Part shown: piece by piece, positions 14,027 through 20,061 of the stretch
Position numbering within the stretch: the stretch's first letter is position 1
Layout: every line of letters starts with the position of its first letter
Program-made: the position numbers and the translations under genes
Origin: Lachnospiraceae bacterium
GTDB lineage: Bacteria; Bacillota; Clostridia; Lachnospirales; Lachnospiraceae
Reading direction: 5' to 3'
NCBI GenBank assembly: GCA_009774625.1
Contig: VSOB01000054.1
Span: forward strand, 1 to 20,061
Length of the DNA: 20,061 nt
Notes under the pieces: generated by a model
Told to the model about the DNA's origin: nothing
What the model saw: only the letters and a program-made list of their open reading frames with translations
The model's database searches: none

Positions 14027-15404
14027 AAACAGACATCCATTGGCACAGGGCAGTATAGGCGGCCTGCTGTGGAAATTTGCAATCCCCAGCATTGTGGCCA
14101 TGCTGGTAAGCTCCCTTTATAACATTGTAGACCAGTTTTTCATAGGCCGGAGCGTTGGGGAGTTGGGAAACGCCGCAACAAATATTTCATTTCCGCTTAC
14201 ACTTTCCTGTGTGGCAGTCTCACTGCTCTTTGGAATCGGCGGGGCATCCGCCTTTAACATTTCCATTGGACGTGGGGAACAGGATGCTGCCGAAAAAGAA
14301 AAGGCTGTCTTTTACATAGGAAATGCGATTGTTCTGCTTTGGGGCTGCGGGATTTTACTTTGTCTGACCACACAGGTTTTCTTAGAGCCAATGCTCCGCT
14401 TTTTTGGTTCGCCGGACGATGTACTGGAATATGCAAAGACATATACCCGGATTGTATCTTTGGGATTTCCCTTTCTGATCGGTACGACCGGCGGAGGGCA
14501 TTTGATTCGTGCAGACGGCAGACCTGAATTTGCCATGCTCTGTAATCTGTCCGGCGCAGTCATCAATGTGATCCTGGACACACTGTTTGTATTTGTATTT
14601 CACTGGGGGATGGCTGGCGCTGCATGGGCGACAGTGATCGGGCAGGTTTTTTCCGGGAGTTTGGCAGTATGGCTGCTTAGCCGCTGTAAAACTATGAAAA
14701 TCCGGAAAGAGCATTTGATTGTGCGCCGGGACTATTGCGGGCGTGTTGCGGTTTTGGGAACCGCCCCCTGTATCAATCAGCTTGCTATGATGATATTACA
14801 GATCGTGATGAACAAATCTCTGAAATACTATGGCCAGTTGTCGGTTTACGGTGAATCCATCCCCCTGGCCTGCGCGGGGATCATTACAAAGGTAAATCAG
14901 GTATTCATGTCATTTATCATAGGTATTTCACAAGGTTTACAGCCAATCGTCAGCTATAATTATGGAGCAAAGCTGTATCACAGGGTAAAAGAGGGATATT
15001 TGAAAGCATGCGCAGCCGGATTTACGATTGCTGTCATCGCTTTTTTGCTGTTTCAATTTGCGCCGAGACAGATTATCTCCATTTTCGGAGAGGGGTCAGA
15101 GGCATATTATCAGTTTGCAGTCAACTATTTTCGGATATTTCTGTTTTTTACCTTTTTAAATTTTTCACAGAAAATCACTTCTAATTTTTTTACAGCCATC
15201 GGAAAGCCGAAAGGAGGCATTTTTCTGTCATTGACCCAGCAGATTCTTTTTCTGCTGCCCCTTATTCTGATCCTGCCGATTTTCTTTGGGATCGACGGTA
15301 TTATGTATGCAGGGCCGGCCGCAGATGGTTCTTCCGGGCTTTTGGCGATTCTTATGGCAGCGCGGGAACTTGGGCGGAAAGAATATGTAGGAAAGAACTG
15401 CTGA
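14010..15404 (+). CDS. MATE-family multidrug efflux transporter (MarR-linked)
   Basis: A 464-residue inner-membrane antiporter with about twelve hydrophobic segments. Family landmarks: GGLLWKFAIPSIVAMLVSSLYNIVDQFFIG at the start, GIGGASAFNISIGRGEQ in the first half, the matching PIVSYNYGAKLYHRVKEG in the second half, and FFGIDGIMYAGPAADG near the end, placing it in the DinF/NorM-like bacterial MATE group. ATG 14010 is used because GGAGG at 13996-14000 lies 9 nt upstream; an extended reading frame back to 13866 only overlaps marR. It probably exports cationic drugs, bile salts or other toxic compounds using Na+ or H+. Its end runs directly into decayed coding sequence. Confidence 0.9.
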   Translation: MKDMNENRHPLAQGSIGGLLWKFAIPSIVAMLVSSLYNIVDQFFIGRSVGELGNAATNISFPLTLSCVAVSLLFGIGGASAFNISIGRGEQDAAEKEKAVFYIGNAIVLLWGCGILLCLTTQVFLEPMLRFFGSPDDVLEYAKTYTRIVSLGFPFLIGTTGGGHLIRADGRPEFAMLCNLSGAVINVILDTLFVFVFHWGMAGAAWATVIGQVFSGSLAVWLLSRCKTMKIRKEHLIVRRDYCGRVAVLGTAPCINQLAMMILQIVMNKSLKYYGQLSVYGESIPLACAGIITKVNQVFMSFIIGISQGLQPIVSYNYGAKLYHRVKEGYLKACAAGFTIAVIAFLLFQFAPRQIISIFGEGSEAYYQFAVNYFRIFLFFTFLNFSQKITSNFFTAIGKPKGGIFLSLTQQILFLLPLILILPIFFGIDGIMYAGPAADGSSGLLAILMAARELGRKEYVGKNC

Positions 15405-15529
15405 TTCGTGATGTACCGGGAAAGATTCCAAATAAACTTCTGTTTTATTTAACAGGGACGCTGTTGAAAAATCCCATCCCCCGTGATGTGGTGGAAAAAA
15501 TTGAAAGGGCAGTTATTCACAATGGGTAA
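15395..15529 (+). pseudogene. Orphan 3' coding remnant after the MATE gene
   Basis: In another frame from the MATE gene, a stretch reads ELLIRDVPGKIPNKLLFYLT, continues through NPIPRDVVEKIERAVIHNG and ends with TAA. The amino-acid pattern is protein-like, but no start codon with a ribosome site precedes it and the frame runs back into the MATE gene. It is probably the tail of a deleted gene. I do not recognise the family. Confidence 0.4.
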
Positions 15530-15593
15530 TTGTCTTTCCCGCCATTCATCCGTACATTATAAATCGGAAACGGCATAACACGGACGACTCTGA

Positions 15594-16079
15594 ATGAGTA
15601 CAGAAAAGTATCACAAAATTGCAATTCCACAGAAGAGGGAAGCAATACTCCAGAAATATAAAATACAGAACGGAACCTATCGGATATGGGAAGCGACAGG
15701 CTGAGGGAAACGATGGAAGAGCAGCGCAGGGTGTATCAGTCTCTGAAAGAGGGAGAAGGAAAAGATTTATCTGGAACAACTGGCAGAAACAATGTCGGCA
15801 GATTCCCCCGGAGCGAGACAGATCGTTGGCAGGTATGTGGATTTGATTCAGTATTATGTGCATCAGGGCGATTATGAGAAGGCATATCATTATTGTAAAA
15901 CGGTGATAGAAATGACAGAGGCGGAACAGGTAAAAAAGATACGCCTGTTTGGGGATAATTTAGAGGCCTGTTTTGAAATCACTGCTCACAGGCCGTCGTC
16001 CACATCGGATTTGTGGGTCTGGGACGGATCAAGTCTGTATATAGCTAAGTGCGAAAAAACAGAACAGAAAATGCTTTGA
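15594..16079 (+). pseudogene. Frameshifted gene for an unknown helical (TPR-like) protein
   Basis: Three pieces in two frames appear to form one protein. Piece 1 (ATG 15594 to TGA 15704) reads MSTEKYHKIAIPQKREAILQ, ending NGTYRIWEATG. Piece 2, shifted from about 15695, reads DRLRETMEEQRRVYQSLKEG. Piece 3, open again in the first frame from 15747, reads KEKIYLEQLAETM, then VGRYVDLIQYYVHQGDYEKA and ends at 16079. The YYVHQGDYEKAYHYC segment resembles a TPR helix pair. The first frame contains TGA at 15702 and 15744, so it cannot be read straight. No strong ribosome site lies before 15594. Either a decayed gene or, less likely, one with recoding. Confidence 0.5.
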
Positions 16080-16085
16080 CCGGGC

Positions 16086-16114
16086 TTGCAAAATGCTCCG
16101 GAAGCTGTTATACT
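16086..16114 (+). promoter_or_regulatory. Promoter of tRNA-Gly
   Basis: TTGCAA (16086-16091), 17-nt spacer, TATACT (16109-16114). The tRNA begins about 20 nt after the expected start. Confidence 0.75.
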
Positions 16115-16140
16115 CACTAACATAGTGATGGTTCAGTCAT

Positions 16141-16211
16141 GCGGGTGTAGTTCAATGGTAGAACACCAGCCTTCCAAGCTGGATACGTGGGTTCGATTCC
16201 CATCACCCGCT
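16141..16211 (+). tRNA. tRNA-Gly (anticodon TCC)
   Basis: Acceptor GCGGGTG/CACCCGC, anticodon stem CCAGC/GCTGG around the loop CTTCCAA (TCC at 34-36), T-loop TTCGATT. The discriminator is T; CCA is not encoded. Confidence 0.97.
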
Positions 16212-16216
16212 GTTTT

Positions 16217-16244
16217 AAAGTTTTGCAGATGCAGGGCTTTTTTT
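16217..16244 (+). terminator. Terminator of tRNA-Gly
   Basis: AAAGTTTTGC pairs with GCAGGGCTTT (three G-T wobbles) around loop AGAT, then four more T follow. Stable enough for a short tRNA transcript. Confidence 0.65.
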
Positions 16245-16268
16245 ATTTCCCGCAGTATCCGGAATGTA

Positions 16269-16297
16269 TTGAAAATGCTTTCCGGACGTGTTAGAAT
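16269..16297 (+). promoter_or_regulatory. Promoter with long leader
   Basis: TTGAAA (16269-16274), 17-nt spacer, TAGAAT (16292-16297) with TG before it. An inverted repeat CCGGAA/TTCCGG (16259-16264 and 16280-16285) brackets the -35. It would give about 158 nt of leader before the gene at 16462. Confidence 0.65.
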
Positions 16298-16461
16298 CTT
16301 ATCACAGACAGGATAGAAAGCCTGACACATATCTTAAAATCACATCTGGTTGTTTCCTGAAAATTCCTTTCAAACATTTCATTTCATACATCGCACAGAG
16401 AGGCCTGAAAGAGGGCTGTTACGTGCTTGTAGCTAAAAATTATGCAAAAAGGAGCGGTGTA

Positions 16462-16737
16462 ATGGAATCTGATATATTACATGCAATTACAAAATATATG
16501 ACGGCTGAAAGACTGGATCATTTTGTTTTGAGTGATGCCCAGTATCAAAGCGGTCAGGAAAAAATAGAACAGTTGGAAGGGCAGTTGTCCCGGATGGGGC
16601 TGCCGAAAGAAGTGCGGCAGGCAATGGACAGGCTGCTGAGCGCTAACAATGAGAACAATGCCCGCTACAGCGAATTGGCATATATGCAGGGATTTAAAGA
16701 CTGTGCGGCATTGCTGCAGGCGATTCGTCTGATTTGA
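16462..16737 (+). CDS. Small protein of unknown function (DUF6809-like)
   Basis: A 91-residue, mostly helical, acidic-basic protein, MESDILHAITKYMTAERLDH and onward. It has a coiled-coil-like middle (QEKIEQLEGQLSRMGL) and ends ENNARYSELAYMQGFKDCAALLQAIRLI; this NxxYxxLAYxQGFxDC end resembles small clostridial proteins I remember as DUF6809-like, a tentative match. ATG 16462 is used because AAAAAGGAG at 16446-16454 lies 7 nt upstream; the frame extends further back without a ribosome site. It has its own promoter and no clear terminator before the tRNA operon promoter. Function unknown. Confidence 0.75.
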   Translation: MESDILHAITKYMTAERLDHFVLSDAQYQSGQEKIEQLEGQLSRMGLPKEVRQAMDRLLSANNENNARYSELAYMQGFKDCAALLQAIRLI

Positions 16738-16777
16738 TTTTGAAAAGAAGAAAAAACAAGAAAAACAGAAAATCTGA

Positions 16778-16806
16778 TTGACAAGGGTACATTGTTATGA
16801 TAATAT
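16778..16806 (+). promoter_or_regulatory. Promoter of the Arg-His-Gln-Lys tRNA operon
   Basis: TTGACA (16778-16783), 17-nt spacer, TAATAT (16801-16806) with an upstream TG (TGA-TAATAT). Both elements are near-consensus. Confidence 0.87.
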
Positions 16807-16846
16807 AAAATCCGTGCTGGACAAGTTTGGTAATTGACAGCAATCC

Positions 16847-16920
<74 letters not shown>

Positions 16921-16960
16921 TCAGCAGGGATTTTTGTTTTTGGACAGGAGTCCTTCTATG

Positions 16961-17034
16961 GTGGGTATAGCGCAGTTGGTTAGCGCGCCAGATTGTGGCT
17001 CTGGAGGCCAAGGGTTCGAATCCCTTTATCCACC
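16961..17034 (+). tRNA. tRNA-His (anticodon GTG)
   Basis: Acceptor GTGGGTA/TATCCAC, anticodon stem CCAGA/TCTGG around loop TTGTGGC (GTG at 34-36). The preceding G at 16960 can pair with C73 (17034) and is probably the extra G-1 of tRNA-His. CCA is not encoded. Confidence 0.96.
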
Positions 17035-17059
17035 CTCATACAGGAGTGTATCGTCGTAA

Positions 17060-17131
17060 TGGGCTATCGCCAAGCGGTAAGGCACAGGACTTTGACTCCT
17101 GCATTCGCTGGTTCGAATCCAGCTAGCCCAG
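17060..17131 (+). tRNA. tRNA-Gln (anticodon TTG)
   Basis: Acceptor TGGGCTA/TAGCCCA, anticodon stem CAGGA/TCCTG around loop CTTTGAC (TTG at 34-36), T-loop TTCGAAT. The discriminator is G; CCA is not encoded. Confidence 0.96.
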
Positions 17132-17150
17132 CTTTTGCTTATTATAATAT

Positions 17151-17223
17151 GGGACACTAGCTCAGGTGGTAGAGCACTTGACTTTTAATCAAGTTGTCGG
17201 GGGTTCGAGCCCCCCGTGTCTCA
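17151..17223 (+). tRNA. tRNA-Lys (anticodon TTT)
   Basis: Acceptor GGGACAC/GTGTCTC, anticodon stem CTTGA/TCAAG around loop CTTTTAA (TTT at 34-36), T-arm GGGGGTTCGAGCCCCC. The discriminator is A; CCA is not encoded. Last gene of the four-tRNA operon. Confidence 0.97.
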
Positions 17224-17229
17224 TCGGAT

Positions 17230-17274
17230 TACTATTTTTATATACAACTTTGTATATGAAGATAGTATTTTTTT
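17230..17274 (+). terminator. Strong terminator of the four-tRNA operon
   Basis: Arms 17230-17247 and 17250-17267 pair over 18 positions (two G-T wobbles), followed by seven T. It begins 6 nt after tRNA-Lys. Confidence 0.9.
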
Positions 17275-17305
17275 GTTCTATGCATTCCGGGAGGGAGCGG
17301 GGCGA

Positions 17306-17938
17306 TTGAGACCAACTTATTTTGAAGAGGCGTTATCGGATTTTGTCTATGACGCGGCAAGCGGCGGCGCCATTCGTCATCTGGTGGATCTGGGATATTC
17401 TCTGGAGCAGATCTTGCAGGCGCTTTCCTATCCTGCGCCCCGGGAAAAAGTGCAGAAAACTTTATACCGGTATATGCTGGAATCGGGGCTGCTGCGGAAA
17501 ACGCTTCCGGATGAGGACGGGAAAAGAAGCGTCTGGAAGAAGACTGCAGAGAGGGTCACACAGACAGAAGGGTTTCGCACGGTGAGGCTGGAGCTGTCAT
17601 ACAGAGAGCGGGTGTACCGGTATCTGTACGAGAAAATAGAGGAAAACGGGGAAGAAAATGTATACCTTTCCTGTCCGTTTGGGATGTTGTTCCGGCAGGA
17701 AGGGGAACGAATCACGGATTCGGAGCGGCTGCGGGAAAAGCTGCCCTGTCTGAACCGCCGGGAACAGGATTATCTGATCGGTATTCCCTGGGAAAATATG
17801 GTGATGTATCACAGATTGAACGACAGAATGCGGGAAATCGGAAGGAAGCTCATATTTTGCCCGGAACTGGGATGCGGCTATTATTTTATGAAAACAAGAG
17901 AGGCGGCTGTGGGCGCGGCGGAGCAGGATGGGCGCTGA
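17306..17938 (+). CDS. Unknown 210-residue cytoplasmic protein, TTG start
   Basis: I do not recognise this protein. It begins (M)RPTYFEEALSDFVYDAASGG, with AIRHLVDLGYSLEQILQALSYPAPREKV suggesting a helical N-terminal module, and a second half around YLSCPFGMLF and DYLIGIPWENMVMYHRLNDR ending with CPELGCGYYFM. No membrane segment or signal peptide. The TTG at 17306 is preferred: GGGAGGGAG near 17289-17297 is well placed, and the longer frame back to 17216 would read through tRNA-Lys and its terminator. It is followed after 23 nt by the small Cys-rich gene and then a MATE gene. No own promoter is obvious. Confidence 0.72.
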   Translation: MRPTYFEEALSDFVYDAASGGAIRHLVDLGYSLEQILQALSYPAPREKVQKTLYRYMLESGLLRKTLPDEDGKRSVWKKTAERVTQTEGFRTVRLELSYRERVYRYLYEKIEENGEENVYLSCPFGMLFRQEGERITDSERLREKLPCLNRREQDYLIGIPWENMVMYHRLNDRMREIGRKLIFCPELGCGYYFMKTREAAVGAAEQDGR

Positions 17939-17961
17939 CCGGAGAGAAAAGGAGCAGGACA

Positions 17962-18153
17962 TTGCAGAAACAGAAATCGAAGAGTGGCTGTGAAAGCTGT
18001 CTGTACTATGAATATGATGAGGAATATGAGTGCTATACCTGCCAGATGGATCTGGATGAGGATGAAATGGCACATTTTTTGCTGGAAAAGCACTTTGCCT
18101 GCCCGTACTATCGATTCGGAGATGAATATACCATTGTGAGAAAACAGATATAG
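17962..18153 (+). CDS. Small Cys-rich protein, probable metal-binding (DUF6472-like)
   Basis: A 63-residue protein with a TTG start supported by AAAAGGAG at 17947-17954, 7 nt upstream; the longer in-frame region overlaps the previous gene. It contains CESC, CYTC and a later Cys in ACPYYRFGDEY, a pattern suiting zinc or another metal, embedded in acidic residues (EYDEEYE, DLDEDEMAHF). The order CxxC, Y-rich, CxxC, DEDEM, CPYY, DEY, VRKQ recalls small clostridial DUF6472-like proteins; that name is from memory. It stands between the unknown gene and a MATE transporter, 14 nt before the latter. Function unknown. Confidence 0.75.
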   Translation: MQKQKSKSGCESCLYYEYDEEYECYTCQMDLDEDEMAHFLLEKHFACPYYRFGDEYTIVRKQI

Positions 18154-18167
18154 GAGAGGATGGACAG

Positions 18168-19529
18168 ATGGAAGAGAGGAAGATGACGGAAAACAAAATG
18201 GGAATTATGCCGGTCAACCGGCTTTTGCTCAGTATGTCTCTGCCGATGATGATATCAATGCTGGTGCAGGCTCTTTACAATGTCGTGGACAGTATTTTCG
18301 TATCGCGGGTAAATGAGAATGCTTTGACTGCCGTATCTCTGGCATTCCCCATTCAGAATCTGATGATTGCGGTGGCAGTGGGCACAGGTGTGGGAATCAA
18401 TGCGCTGCTTTCCAAGTCTCTGGGAGAGAAAAATTATGACAGAGTCAACCGCACAGCCAACAATGCGGTATTTCTGGCAGGGATCAGTTATTTGTTTATG
18501 CTGCTGACCGGGGTTTTCGGCATCGGCATTTTTTACCGGAGTCAGACCTCTGACCCGCAGATCATACAGTACGGCATCTCTTATGCCAGAATCTGTTGCT
18601 GCTGTTCCTTTGGTGTGTTCCTGCAGGTGACGATGGAACGGCTTTTGCAGTCCACAGGCAGAACTTTTTATACGATGATCATACAGGGGACAGGCGCCAT
18701 CATCAATATCATATTGGATCCTATCCTGATTTTTGGCCTGTATGGATTTCCCCGTCTGGAGGCGGCAGGCGCTGCAGTGGCAACGGTAGCGGGACAGATC
18801 ATTGCGGCTGTGCTTGCTGTGATCCTGAATCAGAAGGTCAACCGGGAAGTACAATTGCAGATGAAAGGATTCAGGCCGGACGGCAGAGTTATCGGTCAGA
18901 TTTACAGAGTGGGTGTGCCGTCTATTATTATGCAGTCCATTGCGTCTGTCATGACCTATGGTATGAACCTGATTCTGATGGCGTTCACTTCTACCGCGAC
19001 CGCTGTATTTGGTGTGTACTTTAAACTTCAGAGCTTTATTTTCATGCCGGTGTTCGGACTGAATAATGGTATGATTCCGATTATTGCCTATAATTACGGT
19101 GCGGACAACCGGGAACGGGTGGTGAGGACCATCCGGTACAGTATCCTTTATGCAGTATCCATCATGGCGGTGGGAACGCTGGTATTTCATCTCTTTCCGG
19201 CAGATCTGCTTACTATGTTTAAGGCTTCGGATACCATGCAGCAGATCGGTGTCCCGGCGCTGCGGATTATCAGTGTCAGCTTTATTGTGGCCGGTTACTG
19301 TATTGTATGCGGCAGTGTCTTTCAGGCGCTTGGCAACGGGGTGTACAGTCTGATGGTGTCGATTACAAGACAGCTTTTTGTGCTGCTTCCAGTGGCGTAT
19401 TTTCTGTCCAGACTGGGCAATGTCAATTATGTATGGTGGTCTTTTCCGATTGCAGAAATGGCATCATTGGTGATGTCAACCATATTCCTGATCCGGATTT
19501 ACCGGAAAATTATCGTCGCATTGCATTAG
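18168..19529 (+). CDS. MATE-family efflux transporter (second copy)
   Basis: A 453-residue transporter with about twelve membrane segments. Landmarks: NRLLLSMSLPMMISMLVQAL then YNVVDSIFVSRVNENALTAV, VGTGVGINALLSKSLGE in the first half and GLNNGMIPIIAYNYGADN in the second. It is only distantly like the MarR-linked pump at 14010. ATG 18168 has AGGAGAGG upstream and the N-terminus fits the family; other nearby ATGs either break frame or shorten the N-terminus. No regulator is adjacent. A 10-bp inverted repeat with one bulge (ACCGGAAAA near 19501, TTTCCGGT at 19549-19556) brackets the stop codon without a T-run. Confidence 0.93.
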   Translation: MEERKMTENKMGIMPVNRLLLSMSLPMMISMLVQALYNVVDSIFVSRVNENALTAVSLAFPIQNLMIAVAVGTGVGINALLSKSLGEKNYDRVNRTANNAVFLAGISYLFMLLTGVFGIGIFYRSQTSDPQIIQYGISYARICCCCSFGVFLQVTMERLLQSTGRTFYTMIIQGTGAIINIILDPILIFGLYGFPRLEAAGAAVATVAGQIIAAVLAVILNQKVNREVQLQMKGFRPDGRVIGQIYRVGVPSIIMQSIASVMTYGMNLILMAFTSTATAVFGVYFKLQSFIFMPVFGLNNGMIPIIAYNYGADNRERVVRTIRYSILYAVSIMAVGTLVFHLFPADLLTMFKASDTMQQIGVPALRIISVSFIVAGYCIVCGSVFQALGNGVYSLMVSITRQLFVLLPVAYFLSRLGNVNYVWWSFPIAEMASLVMSTIFLIRIYRKIIVALH

Positions 19530-19577
19530 GCGCAGGCAGGAATAACAATTTCCGGTGTTAATGCAAAGAGCAGTGTC

Positions 19578-19607
19578 TTGACAAAAAAGCAGATGGTTTT
19601 ATATAAT
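19578..19607 (+). promoter_or_regulatory. Promoter of tRNA-Leu
   Basis: TTGACA (19578-19583), 18-nt spacer, TATAAT (19602-19607): both hexamers are perfect. The transcript would include the decayed tRNA fragment before the intact tRNA. Confidence 0.87.
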
Positions 19608-19665
19608 GAAACATGCGATGCACAGGCAGAGTTTTACTGCTCTGCTTCTGTATCTTCAATATTCA

Positions 19666-19702
19666 GCGGTTATGGCGGAATTGGCAGATAAGACAGATTC
19701 AG
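19666..19702 (+). pseudogene. Decayed tRNA-Leu 5' half
   Basis: GCGGTTATG then GCGGAATTGGCAGAT reads as the acceptor 5' strand, positions 8-9 and D-arm of a tRNA-Leu; the next bases cannot form a good anticodon arm and no T-arm follows. GGAATTGGCAGA is shared exactly with the intact tRNA-Leu 20 nt downstream. Confidence 0.55.
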
Positions 19703-19722
19703 TTTTTCCCCATACCACACGT

Positions 19723-19804
19723 GCGGAATTGGTGGAATTGGCAGACATGCAAGATTTAGGTTCTTGTGCCGAAAGGCGTGAGGGTTCGAGTCCCTCATTC
19801 CGCA
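19723..19804 (+). tRNA. tRNA-Leu (anticodon TAG)
   Basis: Acceptor GCGGAAT/ATTCCGC, anticodon stem CAAGA/TCTTG around loop TTTAGGT (TAG at 34-36), a long class II variable arm (TGCCGAAAGGCG), T-arm GAGGGTTCGAGTCCCTC. The discriminator is A; CCA is not encoded. Confidence 0.97.
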
Positions 19805-19809
19805 GCAAG

Positions 19810-19856
19810 CAGTGCGAAACAGGACTGTTCAGGTTTTGGTTTTGTGCTGTTTTTTT
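19810..19856 (+). terminator. Terminator of tRNA-Leu
   Basis: CAGTGCGAAAC (19810-19820) pairs with GTTTTGTGCTG (19839-19849) with three wobbles, followed by seven T. Confidence 0.7.
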
Positions 19857-19857
19857 G

Positions 19858-19894
19858 TTATATCAGGAAATTTTTTCCGCATTTCCTGATATAA
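19858..19894. repeat. Perfect 14-bp AT-rich hairpin
   Basis: TTATATCAGGAAAT (19858-19871) and ATTTCCTGATATAA (19881-19894) are exact reverse complements around a 9-nt loop. The right arm overlaps a TATAAT, so it may be a second terminator, an operator or a promoter part. Confidence 0.6.
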
Positions 19895-19957
19895 TAAAAA
19901 CATTGATCACATTGCGGTTGTACGAAGATTTGTCTCGAAGCGACTCATCATAGGCGG

Positions 19958-19983
19958 AGAATCCTGCAGGCAGGATTCTTTTT
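19958..19983 (+). terminator. Intrinsic terminator near the right edge
   Basis: AGAATCCTG-CAGG-CAGGATTCT (9-bp stem) then TTTT. No gene is visible upstream of it since the hairpin at 19894, so it may end a small RNA or belong to a repeated intergenic element. Confidence 0.65.
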
Positions 19984-20005
19984 CATATGGGCTTTAGCCT
20001 GTTGA

Positions 20006-20048
20006 GTGCGTCGTAACGAGTTCCTCAAAAGAGGAACGAAGTACGCGC
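20006..20048. other. Structured element at the right edge
   Basis: Inner hairpin GTTCCTC-AAAA-GAGGAAC (20020-20037) is enclosed by GTGCGT (20006-20011) and ACGCGC (20043-20048), with one T-G wobble. CGAAG-like words occur at 19923, 19935 and 20037. The gap 19895-20061 has no credible coding frame. Confidence 0.45.
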
Positions 20049-20061
20049 GAAACAAAAATCC

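Noticed and set aside
17216..17305. N-terminal extension of the unknown 210-residue protein back into tRNA-Lys
   Set aside because: It would translate the tRNA 3' end and its terminator; a good ribosome site supports TTG 17306.

Overview
The window looks like a chromosomal segment of an anaerobic, spore-forming, low-to-mid-GC Firmicute, most likely a Lachnospiraceae-type Clostridium relative. The reasons are strong AGGAG-type ribosome binding sites, consensus sigma-A promoters, tRNA genes without encoded CCA, a promoter matching the forespore sigma-G consensus, and typical clostridial families (HAAS/DUF1700, choline-binding-type repeats, MATE pumps). No transposase, integrase, phage gene or CRISPR array was seen.

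Region A (1-6747) is a tightly packed plus-strand operon cut by the left edge of the window: a DAO-type FAD oxidoreductase (5' end missing), a membrane-anchored family-2 glycosyltransferase, a Rossmann sugar epimerase/dehydratase-like protein, a 729-residue polytopic membrane protein with a large extracytoplasmic part, a TIM-barrel sugar isomerase/epimerase and a soluble family-2 glycosyltransferase. Genes overlap or nearly touch, so they probably make, attach or export one surface glycan or glycolipid whose structure I cannot name. The operon ends in a hairpin shared with a convergent XRE regulator. The first 14 bases match a Tn5 sequencing adapter end, so the left edge may be a contig end.

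Region B (6735-8560) has the small XRE regulator (minus), a divergent two-gene unit (unknown protein plus HAAS-domain membrane protein), and a 51-residue Asn/Gln-rich gene behind a near-perfect sigma-G promoter, which I read as a candidate forespore protein.

Region C (8568-11958) is a housekeeping operon: an RlmL-type rRNA methyltransferase (apparently on a leaderless mRNA), an AMIN-plus-amidase-like protein that has lost its zinc ligands, RdgB-type XTP/dITP pyrophosphatase and a YfcE-type phosphodiesterase.

Region D (12008-16079) holds tRNA-Pro with promoter and terminator, a secreted choline-binding-repeat protein (minus), a MarR regulator with a 26-bp operator over its own promoter, the MATE pump it probably controls, then about 700 bp of decayed coding sequence including a multiply frameshifted gene.

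Region E (16086-20061) is rich in tRNA genes: Gly, then an Arg-His-Gln-Lys operon, then Leu preceded by a decayed tRNA-Leu fragment. Between them lie a small unknown protein, a three-gene unit (unknown 210-residue protein, small Cys-rich protein, second MATE transporter) and, at the right edge, a series of hairpins with no recognisable gene.
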